Shown here piece after piece: positions 17,565-25,226 of a stretch of 47,570 bases of DNA; position 1 is the stretch's first letter, and each line of letters begins with the position of its first letter. This DNA comes from Natronococcus sp. A-GB7. Its GTDB lineage: Archaea; Halobacteriota; Halobacteria; Halobacteriales; Natrialbaceae. The notes under the pieces were generated by a model. The model was not told the origin of the DNA. It saw only the letters and a program-made list of their open reading frames with translations, and ran no database searches. The DNA lies in assembly GCF_029688865.1 (NCBI RefSeq), contig NZ_JARUKV010000033.1:1-47570 (forward strand), in the 5' to 3' direction. The translations under genes were made by a program, and so were the position numbers.

Positions 17565-18485
17565 ATGGCGACCAGCGATGTACTTGCAGATCTCGTCGAT
17601 CTGGTATCGCAAGTCGAAGAGAAAGGAGGCAATGTCAGGGAAATTTCGATCGCAGAGTCCAAGGAACTCACGGGGACGGTTCGGATCGGCCTTCCGGCCT
17701 TCGAAGCTACCACCGACGAAGTTAGATTCGACGTTCTCGAGGCGGAGTTCAACGAAGGGGTCGTCGACCTCGCGGTCGAAGTTTCGATTCCACCGACCGA
17801 TCAGCGCTCGCCCCCGGAGCAGCGAACGAGCGTTATCGACGATCCTGATCGAACCGAAACTGGATCCCAGCCAGTGTACAAAGATCCCACAGAGCTCAAG
17901 AAAGTCTACGAGGAATTTGATACGTTTCCTGAAATGACCGAAGCGCTGGGCGTGGATGTTACCCCCGAAACAGTTCGTCGCTACATGGTCGAGTACGAGA
18001 TTCACGACCCCGTGGCGACTAATCGGACAAGCGAGCTACTCGCAGCCGGTAAGAGTGCAGTGCAGACCCCCGTAACGGAGGAGTCAGACACTGAGAACGC
18101 ATCGACAGACGATGGTCTCGTCGAGGCAAAAACGGATGGTGGCGTTGTCGAATCGGATACCACGTCTTCATTTGAGACCCAATCGGTGGCAGAACTCCTC
18201 GCACGAAAGTCGTCCAGCGACGAGACGCCTCTCGTTGCAGACGGGAGCGGTATCCCGAAATCACTGACTGTCGCCGAACTCGCCGACATTCTCGAGCGTT
18301 CGCGGACGATCACGGAAGCACAGCGCTCGCTCGATCTCGACTACGAGCAGACCCGGCGACTACTGCGAAAACTCGGCCTCCTCGAGTTTGTTACCGGGCG
18401 TTTAGCCGCCTCACATTCGAAAGTGCCGCCGGAGCTCGTCACACAACACTTAGAAAATTATTCAGATTCTGGGTGCGCAACATAA
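17565..18485 (+). CDS. Haloarchaeal protein with two helix-turn-helix-like regions
   Basis: The 306-residue acidic protein starts at ATG 17565 (MATSDVLADLVDLVSQVEEK); an upstream in-frame ATG at 17520 adds 15 unlikely residues. The N-terminal domain (about 1-85) is alpha/beta. A first HTH-like segment lies at about 104-145 (LKKVYEEFDTFPEMTEALGV, TPETVRRYMVEYEI). A low-complexity acidic linker (about 150-225) follows, and then a second HTH-like segment at about 235-285 (LTVAELADILERSRTITEAQ, EQTRRLLRKLGLLE). It is probably a DNA-binding regulator. No family name is assigned. It is divergent from the acetamidase/formamidase gene, which may be its target. Confidence 0.7.
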   Translation: MATSDVLADLVDLVSQVEEKGGNVREISIAESKELTGTVRIGLPAFEATTDEVRFDVLEAEFNEGVVDLAVEVSIPPTDQRSPPEQRTSVIDDPDRTETGSQPVYKDPTELKKVYEEFDTFPEMTEALGVDVTPETVRRYMVEYEIHDPVATNRTSELLAAGKSAVQTPVTEESDTENASTDDGLVEAKTDGGVVESDTTSSFETQSVAELLARKSSSDETPLVADGSGIPKSLTVAELADILERSRTITEAQRSLDLDYEQTRRLLRKLGLLEFVTGRLAASHSKVPPELVTQHLENYSDSGCAT

Positions 18486-18513
18486 GTCGGCCTCGAAGCG
18501 AGCCCGTCGCAAA

Positions 18514-18903
18514 TCACACCAACATCCGCCTCCCGACAATCCGTGCGAGTAGTTCGGCGCCAGCGACGACGTCCTCCCGCTCGGTGTACTCGTTTTCGTG
18601 GTAGCGACTCCCGTTGACGCTTGGTACGAGAATCATCCCAATCGGCGCGGTATCATTCGGATAGTTCGCGTCGTGTCCAGCACTGCTGCGCAGCCGCACC
18701 GTGTCACATCGGACCTCCACTGCAACTTCGGCAACGATTTCGATACACGCGTCGTTGGTCTCGTCAGCGCTGACGCCCACGATCCCCTTGAGTTCGTACT
18801 CAAGCCCGTGTCGTTCGGCAGCCCACTCGATCTCTCGATCCGTCCGCTCGACGGCCGCCTCGACGACGGCGTCATCGTGAACCGGGCGAAGCGCCTCGTA
18901 CTT
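18514..18903 (-). pseudogene. C-terminal fragment of an M20-family ureide/carbamoyl hydrolase
   Basis: The frame encodes the last about 125 residues of an allantoate amidohydrolase / carbamoylase relative: LRSSAGHDANYPNDTAPIGM, then MILVPSVNGSRYHENEYTER and EDVVAGAELLARIV. These match the conserved C-terminal metal-site and substrate motifs of the two intact M20 genes here. An in-frame TGA at 18904-18906 interrupts the frame upstream, and no N-terminal two-thirds can be found. A few related residues may continue toward 18970. It is a dead gene, and the third M20-type locus in the window. Confidence 0.75.
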
Positions 18904-19268
18904 TCACCGGTTCGAAACGCACCCGCCAAGCGAAGCGTCAAATTCATCGTTGATAACATGTTGTCGGATACCACGTCGAGGGTTCGCTTGACGCCGTCGT
19001 CTTCCGGACACGTGTATTCGGCCCGCCCGGTTCATAGGTTGTCCCACGGATCACATCCCAAGCGTACAATGTGTTTTACCGCCATAACCAGCACGACGAA
19101 GCTGATAACCCAAATCCTACTTCCGGTCGGCCGCGGCAGTTCTCTCGTTCGGAGAACACGAACGCGGACGTAGGATAAGCCAGAATCGGTATCGAAACCA
19201 CATATAGAAGTCCAAGTACAGAGTCTGTGGCTATATTTCTTGATGAGTGCAGTACATTATCGAGTATT
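18904..19268. other. Gap between M20 remnant and second iclR gene
   Basis: No intact gene is present. The left part may hold further decayed hydrolase sequence on the minus strand, and the right part is the iclR promoter region. Confidence 0.4.
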
Positions 19269-19285
19269 GTTCGTGATATCAGAAC
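19269..19285. promoter_or_regulatory. GTTC-N9-GAAC palindrome upstream of second iclR
   Basis: GTTCGTGATATCAGAAC is an inverted repeat with GTTC and GAAC arms around a 9-base centre. It ends 19 nt before ATG 19305 and 31 nt before ATG 19317. The same arms and spacing recur at 34415-34431 beside the closely related iclR gene, suggesting an IclR operator. Confidence 0.55.
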
Positions 19286-19316
19286 GTATAAGTCCCTCGT
19301 TCACATGAACTCTGGT

Positions 19317-20135
19317 ATGAGCCAGCGTGACTCCGAGTCAAGGACGCTCAAAACGGTTTCGAGATTGATAAAGATCATCGAAGTTCTGGCTCGATCCGGG
19401 AGCATCGGCGTAACGACGCTCGCTCGTCGGCTTGACCTCTCGAAGAGCACTGTCCACGCGTACCTGAAGACACTCGAAGAGAACGGATTCGTCGTCAAAG
19501 GTGGTGAGAAGTATCAGCTCGCTCACGAACTAATGTTACTCGGGGAATCGATCCGGAGCCAACACATTCTCTACCAGGCCGGGCGAGGCGAGATAGAAGA
19601 GCTCGCAACGGAAACCGGACAGTACGCACACCTCACTATCGAAGAAAACGGAAAGGGAATCAACCTTTACCAAGCTAGAGGAGAGACGGTAGCCGGCTAT
19701 GAGTACCAATCGGCGAAACTGCACCAGCCAGATCACCTTCATCTCACCGCAGCTGGAAAGGCGATACTGGCATTTTTACCGCGCGATCAGGTCGAAGTCA
19801 TACTCAATCGCCACGGATTGCAACGACATACTGTTAATACGATTACCGAGAGAGAAGCGCTGTTCGAGGAGCTAAAAACGATCCGCGAGTGTGGACACGC
19901 ATTTAACGACGAAGAGGAGATCGATGGATTTCGCGCCGTCGGTGCGCCGATTCGACGTCCTGATGGAGAGTTACTAGGCGCGTTGAGCGTCTCGGGTCCT
20001 ACGAGCGTTCTTGCGGGAGACCGGTTCTACGAGGAACTCCCGAAAGCTGTTACCCGTACTGCGAATGAGATCGAAGTCAGCATCAATATGTCGAACAAGT
20101 ACTCTACTTCGTCTCACCGTCCCGGAGACCGATAA
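19317..20135 (+). CDS. IclR-family regulator (second), purine-type paralogue
   Basis: The 272-residue protein has an N-terminal winged helix (about 12-68; VTTLARRLDLSKSTVHAYLK) and an IclR effector domain (about 85-255; TETGQYAHLTIEENGKGINL, HLTAAGKAILAFLPRD, FRAVGAPIRRPDGELLGALS). The effector domain is close to that of the regulator at 33554-34372, suggesting the same class of ligand. ATG 19317 gives a normal N-terminus; ATG 19305 is possible. The palindrome in its promoter argues for autoregulation. The nearest neighbours are a dead M20 hydrolase and decayed DNA, so its present targets are probably elsewhere, perhaps in the purine island. Ligand and targets are inferred. Confidence 0.9.
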   Translation: MSQRDSESRTLKTVSRLIKIIEVLARSGSIGVTTLARRLDLSKSTVHAYLKTLEENGFVVKGGEKYQLAHELMLLGESIRSQHILYQAGRGEIEELATETGQYAHLTIEENGKGINLYQARGETVAGYEYQSAKLHQPDHLHLTAAGKAILAFLPRDQVEVILNRHGLQRHTVNTITEREALFEELKTIRECGHAFNDEEEIDGFRAVGAPIRRPDGELLGALSVSGPTSVLAGDRFYEELPKAVTRTANEIEVSINMSNKYSTSSHRPGDR

Positions 20136-20554
20136 CCAACCGTTTGAGTGAAATCGTCCAGAAGTAATACCTCTGTTCGTCATGTTCAAACGGCCATCTC
20201 ACTCACGACGCTACTGCTCGAGTTGTCGGCCTACGAGTAGTTACATCTGTATGGTCGTAAATAAATGTCATACACTACACTTTAGACCGGCACGTAACTC
20301 GTTGAGAGAGGTGAAGACGTCAGAGGCGTCTCAGCCGAGTTCCGAATTACCGACTTCTCTTCCAGTTGGGCGAGAGTTTGTTCGCATTCTTGAAACGCGA
20401 ACTGGTTCCTGGGGCGAAAAGAACACTTGTTATCCGGTTGCTGACCGACGATGCGTTGTAATTCTCAGGCGCTATTACGGTCAGATGCCTACTCGTACGA
20501 GTCATAGATCCGTTTTATTACCGAGTCCAGCAACGAATGCAACTGATATCTGAG
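20136..20554. other. Gene-free stretch
   Basis: Only short frames with unconvincing composition are seen. It is the start of a roughly 3-kb decayed region running to the XdhC gene. Confidence 0.5.
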
Positions 20555-20925
20555 CCCACCGTTCGAGTACTCAGAGGTCGATTGATTCGTCCTGCAGCGG
20601 CGCCTCGAGATGGACGACATCGAGTTCGAGAGTACTCGAACTGACCGAAGGTACACTCGAAGAAGCAACACAGATCTCACCAGTCCAGGACGTCGACTCG
20701 AGAGCGGGGTCGCGACACTCCGAGACCAGAACGCAGATCGCTACGGAAGCGAGCAGAAAGTCCTCTTCCGACCTCGAAAGTGGATTTACGCTCGAGCAGT
20801 TGGTCCAGAACGACAAAACCGTTGCCGAGTCGGACCGAACTGTCGCGTTCGTCCGGGGCCACCGATACGTCCCTGCATCTGCGCTCCGAAACAACCCCAC
20901 TACAACATCTGTTCTCGAGGAGTAG
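20555..20925 (+). pseudogene. Coding remnant without start, unknown family
   Basis: One plus-strand frame is open from a TGA near 20552 to the TAG at 20923 and has haloarchaeal codon use. It reads for example LELTEGTLEEATQISPVQDV, SSSDLESGFTLEQLVQNDK and AFVRGHRYVPASALRNN. No ATG or GTG start lies in a sensible place, so it looks like the C-terminal remnant of a gene. The family is not recognised. Confidence 0.35.
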
Positions 20926-20960
20926 TCCAGAGACCCGAGAAACGCACCGCCAACACTCAG

Positions 20961-21216
20961 TTAGTACGGCTGGCCACCAGCAGACGTTCGGAAGACCTCA
21001 TTTTTGGGATCGTCCTCAGCCAGTACCCATTCGCCTTCAGCAACAAGCTGCTCAAACTCATCTCGCTCGTAGTCGTAGATCTGTCCAAGAGGGACCAACG
21101 AGACGAACTGAGTTGTCCCCAGTATTGAGCTCGTAGAACAACGGCTCATTTTCAGACTGTGGACCAAGGGCACCCTCCCAGTTCTCGATATCAGCGGTTG
21201 GATTCATATCAGACAT
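20961..21216 (-). pseudogene. Small haloarchaeal gene with a single +1 frameshift
   Basis: ATG 21216 opens MSDMNPTADIENWEGALGPQ and continues SENEPLFYELNTGDNSVRL. After one extra G near the CTCGTTGGTCCC stretch the frame continues as LVPLGQIYDYERDEFEQLVA, EGEWVLAEDDPKNEVFRTSA and stops at 20961. The total length is 85 codons plus one base. Both parts have convincing acidic haloarchaeal composition, so this is a real gene of about 84 residues broken by one base, or a sequencing error. The function is unknown. Confidence 0.6.
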
Positions 21217-22291
21217 GGAGCACTCTACGGACTCTTTTGTAAAGCCGTTCGTACTATCCTCGAGGCTCGAGATTACGGTCCGTAGCCATCCATGACAGCC
21301 GCGTTCGAAGAAACTCGAGAAGGGGACAGCAGCTGGGGCAGAACTGCCGCTCTCGCCAGTTGTGGAAATACCATCTAAGTCCGTACTTACAATAGACTTG
21401 TTCTGCTGTTCGACTAGCGACTGTCTTGCTGCCTTATTTCACCGTTTTGAAAAAGCTCTGCAGTTATGCACTACACAGGCAACATACACTGCCGTCTGGG
21501 CGGTCAGACAAATATAGAAGTTTTCAATTGGGGCAAATCTGTGGAGGGCCTACAGTATACGAACTCAAATTCAAGCGTCACTTGACTCAGCTTACCCCCG
21601 AATCAATGTCGTCAAACTCACCGCTCAACCAACTCAGCGCTGCAACGATCACGCTTCCCTCGAGTGCTGTCGTCTGCATCACCCAGCAGTGGCTATGGTT
21701 TTGATAGAAACCACAACTCTACAATAGCAGTAGGCTACGCTCCCGAATTGAGAACTACGCGAGAACGACTTCCCGTCATAGCTCTACTTTGTGGCCAGAA
21801 GCACTTAAAGAGCAAATCGATTGTAATCCGTTTCTCTGTAAATACGAGTACACTACTCGGAGCGGTGACTCATAAACCAATCAAGGCCATGTCAGTTTCC
21901 AAACTGCACTGTTGGCGCCTGCCGTATAGCCAGATAGTGGCTACCGATCAGGTCCGGGCAGTCTCACGATGTACTCGAGATCATCATGTTCACGGTGGTG
22001 AACACAGTAGAGGCCCGGCTCGCTGGCGATCGTGCTGAGATTCCCATCTGATCGAGCAAGCGAGAGGCACGAACTCCATTCGTTCCCACCTCAACGTCTT
22101 AGCCATAATAGGAGATAATTGGCTACTCGTCACAATACCGCCGAGCCTCGCTGAATAACGCCGATGGCGCGTACAACTCGCTGGCGGCGCAGCTGCTCAA
22201 GCAATCACTCACTCTTTACCCGTGTCCGTACTCCCGTTGCAATCACACTGAGCTTGCTGTCCGGCCTCGGTATCGGGCCAGTCGCGACCAC
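21217..22291. other. Long gene-free stretch left of the IS630-type element
   Basis: About 1.1 kb holds no supportable gene. One short minus-strand stretch (about 21948-22046) reads like the end of a coding sequence (SEPGLYCVHHREHDDLEYIV, ending PGPDR), but nothing connects to it. The stretch looks like decayed DNA. Confidence 0.45.
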
Positions 22292-23353
22292 ACTGTAGTA
22301 GTCGTTAGAACTTTCCGCCCATAGATTGTTGCTGTTTGTAATGGACCATCTCGACGAGATCTCCGTCGAAGAACTCCACGACGCACTCGACAACGTCGAG
22401 GGAAAGAAGCCGACGCAACGGCTGTTGGCGGCAATTGCGTACAAAAACGGCGTCACACAGACCGAACTTGCCGGGTGGCACAACACTGGCAGACGAACGA
22501 TCCACAGTTGGCTCAAGCGACTCGACACTGACGAGCCGCTTGAGCAGGCCGTTACTGATGCTCATCGATCTGGGAGAAAACGAAAGCTCTCAGAAAAAGA
22601 GCAGCAGGAGTTCGAAGAGGCTGTCCACGAATCTCCCGAAGAAGTTGGAATAGACGCGTCGGCGTGGACGCCGGCGCTCGTCCAGCAGTATCTCGACGAA
22701 ACGTACGATGTCGAGTACTCACTCCCGAGCTGCCGGCGATTGCTCAAAGAAGCCGGATTGAGCTATCAAAAGCCACGTCGTACAGCCGCCGAGTCCGATG
22801 GTGACGAGCAAGAAACGTTCCGCGAGGAGTTCAAAAAAAGCGGCGGGAGATGGACGCCACAGTAGTCTGTATCGATCAAACCAAGAAATCCGTGTAAGTC
22901 GAGCCGCGTGCCACGTGGTTTCCGCGCGGCACGCGGCCGTCTGTCGAATTATCCGGGCAACGTGACTGGACACGTCTTTTGGGCGCGATCACCGTCCTCA
23001 GTGATCCCTTTTTCCTCGGTTCGGAGAGTACGTCACCGCCGAACACGCGGAGCATCTCATTCTTGAATTATGAGAAGAGTTTGAAGATGATCTGTTCATC
23101 ATGCTTGATGGAGCGCCGTATTTTCAGGCGTCGACCGTCACGAGCCTGGCGGCCCGCGATGACCTTGCCTTCGTTACGTTACCAGCGTACTCGCCAGAGC
23201 TAAATCCTGCCGAAGAGTGCCGGAGACAACGCCAAGCCGCTCTCGGCAACCGATTCTTTGAGTCAGTTGACGATCTTACAACGGCGATTGATACAGCTCT
23301 CGATCGACTCCCTATTTATACAGTGAGCAATTACTTCTAATGGCAACTATAGT
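22292..23353 (+). mobile_element. Degenerate IS630-type insertion sequence
   Basis: The element is defined by the transposase remnant and imperfect ends. The left end ACTGTAGTAGTCGTTAGAAC (22292-22311) matches the reverse complement of 23334-23353 at about 15 of 20 positions. That gives about 1.06 kb, a normal size for the family. A clean TA target duplication is not visible. The transposase is dead, so the copy is immobile. Confidence 0.6.
22341..23340 (+). pseudogene. IS630-family transposase, multiply broken
   Basis: The N-terminal part (MDHLDEISVEELHDALDNVE; HTH around VTQTELAGWHNTGRRTIHSW; GIDASAWTPALVQQYL) is intact to about 22843. There a run of A bases carries a frameshift. The next frame resumes with MDATVVCIDQTKKSV, where a TAA interrupts before VEPRATWFPRGTRP. 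Another frameshift near 23010 and a TGA near 23072 follow. The C-terminal part is then open: MLDGAPYFQASTVTSLAARD, and LPAYSPELNPAEE holding the last catalytic acidic residue. At least two frameshifts and two stops make it non-functional. Confidence 0.85.
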
Positions 23354-23457
23354 CATATCACCTGGCTCGAATAAATATTTGCTATGTTGATGCACACTCT
23401 CAAGCCCTCGAGTGCAACCGGACAGAGAGTTGGCTACGTGTTGATTGCTTTCCCAGC

Positions 23458-24612
23458 CTACTGGGACGTGAGTGACTGCCGGTCGTGAATAGGTCCTTCC
23501 CGATCCACAAGCCGACCACCGTTACGACCGTTACTAACTGCAATAATTTCCGATACGATACTCAGGGCGATTTCGACTGGTGCATCACTACCCAGATTTA
23601 GCCCGACCGGAGTCGCAATCCGTTCTCGATCCCGTTTCGAGAGTTCGACACCCTCATTATCCAGATCTGACTGAAGCTGCTCAAATCGCTTTCGAGGTCC
23701 CATTAATCCAATGTACGGGGCCTCTGTCTCGAGCGCGGTCTCGAGTGCGAGTCTATCATCAACAAAGTTGTGAGACATAATGAGAACGGATGTCCGTCGA
23801 TCGATTCCGGCATCGGACAGGTTGCTCGGATGGGCTGCCAAGACACGATCTGCAGTAGGGAACATCTCGTCATCAGCACGTCCGCCACGAGCGGTCACGA
23901 CCGTAACTTCAAGCCCGACCTGCGTTGCAAAGCGGACAACGGGGCGGACGTCCGGCTGACTTCCGAACACGACCAGTTTTTGTGGTGGCTCAATACCGTC
24001 AACAACGAGCACTATCTCTCCCGTCTCAGTTGACACAGAGATGCGGTCAGTGTTCCCTTTGGTTGCACACGTCCGTGCATCCGCTTCAATATCTGCGATA
24101 ATCGGGTCAGGAAGCGTCGTTCGCTCATGAATGCGACGGTCATTAGCTCTTGATCCTCGCTCGCCGATAACCGCTCTAGCTCCGACGGGAACCGAGGGAT
24201 CATCGCTCTCGATTGCGGTTATGAGACTACACGCCTCGCGGTTCGCGCGAGCGTCAACCAGCTGTTGCCACGAGTCGTCGACAGGCTCGATAAGAACGTC
24301 GATAACACCGTTACAGCCAAGACCGAGCCCCCAGGTATCGTCGTCCGTAAGATCATATGTGACGACAGTTGCGGACCCAGACTCGAGAACCTCATCTGCA
24401 TCCTCCTGTAGTGGATCATGGAGACAACCGGCAGTGATTCCGCCATGGGATGTTCCATCAGATTCAATCACCATTTTGGCACCAGGTCGTCGATAAGCCG
24501 TTCCCTCGACATCGACGATCGTTGCGACCGCAAATTGAGAGTTGGCTGCAAGAGCTTGCTCAATTTGCCGGTAGACCTCGGATGTAGTGGTACTCGATGA
24601 ATCTGCCGCCAT
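23458..24612 (-). CDS. xdhC: XdhC/CoxI-family molybdenum-hydroxylase maturation factor
   Basis: The 384-residue protein has the XdhC/CoxI N-terminal domain (about 20-115; GTAYRRPGAKMVI, SHGGITAGCLHDPLQEDADE, WGLGLGCNGVIDVLIEP) and the C-terminal Rossmann-like XdhC domain (about 205-340; KLVVFGSQPDVRPVVRFATQ, YIGLMGPRKRFEQL, RIATPVGLNLG). XdhC proteins bind molybdenum cofactor and help insert its sulfurated form into xanthine dehydrogenase. The start at ATG 24612 is chosen because it lies 28 nt from a TATA-like palindrome shared with the divergent small-subunit gene. Earlier in-frame ATGs overlap that promoter. Its assignment is strong from motifs and context. Confidence 0.92.
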   Translation of the reverse strand: MAADSSSTTTSEVYRQIEQALAANSQFAVATIVDVEGTAYRRPGAKMVIESDGTSHGGITAGCLHDPLQEDADEVLESGSATVVTYDLTDDDTWGLGLGCNGVIDVLIEPVDDSWQQLVDARANREACSLITAIESDDPSVPVGARAVIGERGSRANDRRIHERTTLPDPIIADIEADARTCATKGNTDRISVSTETGEIVLVVDGIEPPQKLVVFGSQPDVRPVVRFATQVGLEVTVVTARGGRADDEMFPTADRVLAAHPSNLSDAGIDRRTSVLIMSHNFVDDRLALETALETEAPYIGLMGPRKRFEQLQSDLDNEGVELSKRDRERIATPVGLNLGSDAPVEIALSIVSEIIAVSNGRNGGRLVDREGPIHDRQSLTSQ

Positions 24613-24639
24613 ATGCATAGATTGGCTATTCGATCGACA

Positions 24640-24647
24640 CATATATG
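24640..24647. promoter_or_regulatory. Shared TATA-like palindrome between xdhC and the small subunit
   Basis: CATATATG is a perfect palindrome in the 59-bp gap. It lies 28 nt from the xdhC ATG (minus) and 25 nt from the small-subunit ATG (plus), the position expected for leaderless transcripts in both directions. Confidence 0.5.
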
Positions 24648-24671
24648 GTTGTCGTTAGTCATTGTCATACT

Positions 24672-25226
24672 ATGCCCATAGAGATAGATATCACGCTGAA
24701 TGGGGCTGAACGTACGTTCGAAGCTGAACGGTCGGATTCGCTTCTTGATGTTCTTCGTCGAAATGGCTACACTGGCGCGAAACGTGGCTGTGATACGGGA
24801 GACTGCGGCTTCTGTACTGTGTCTGTTGATGGCGAACCAGAGCGTTCCTGTATTAGACCGATCACCACAATGGATGGGGCAGAGATCGAGACCATAGAGG
24901 GGCTCGGTACTCAGGATGACCTTCACCCCATTCAGGCGGCGTTCGTTGATAACGCCGCGCTCCAGTGTGGTTTCTGTATTCCAGGAATGATCATGCAGTC
25001 ACGAAGTTTGCTTCAGGACAATCCTGATCCTACTGAAGCCGAGATCCGCAAGGGACTCTCAGATAACCTTTGTCGGTGCACCGGCTATGAGAAGATCATC
25101 GATGCCGTGCAGGACGCCGCTGAACGGATGAATAGCGACCAGACCGTCGCTACTGATGGTGGCGACTCGACTCACGAAACAATGCCATGTTCAAGCCAGA
25201 AGTGCAGGGGTGAGAGCGATGAGTAA
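24672..25226 (+). CDS. Molybdenum hydroxylase (xanthine dehydrogenase type), 2Fe-2S small subunit
   Basis: The 184-residue protein is the CoxS/XdhC-small type iron-sulfur subunit. Cys40, Cys45, Cys48 and Cys60 (KRGCDTGDCGFCTV) bind the plant-ferredoxin-like cluster. Cys99, Cys102, Cys134 and Cys136 (LQCGFCIPGMIM, NLCRCTGYEKI) bind the second cluster near the molybdopterin. The start at ATG 24672 (MPIEIDITLNG) removes nine non-homologous residues. The C-terminus has an extra tail of about 30 residues with a CSSQKC motif. Its stop overlaps the ATG of the large-subunit gene (ATGAGTAA), so translation is probably coupled. It carries electrons from the molybdenum site to an unidentified acceptor. 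Confidence 0.93.
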   Translation: MPIEIDITLNGAERTFEAERSDSLLDVLRRNGYTGAKRGCDTGDCGFCTVSVDGEPERSCIRPITTMDGAEIETIEGLGTQDDLHPIQAAFVDNAALQCGFCIPGMIMQSRSLLQDNPDPTEAEIRKGLSDNLCRCTGYEKIIDAVQDAAERMNSDQTVATDGGDSTHETMPCSSQKCRGESDE

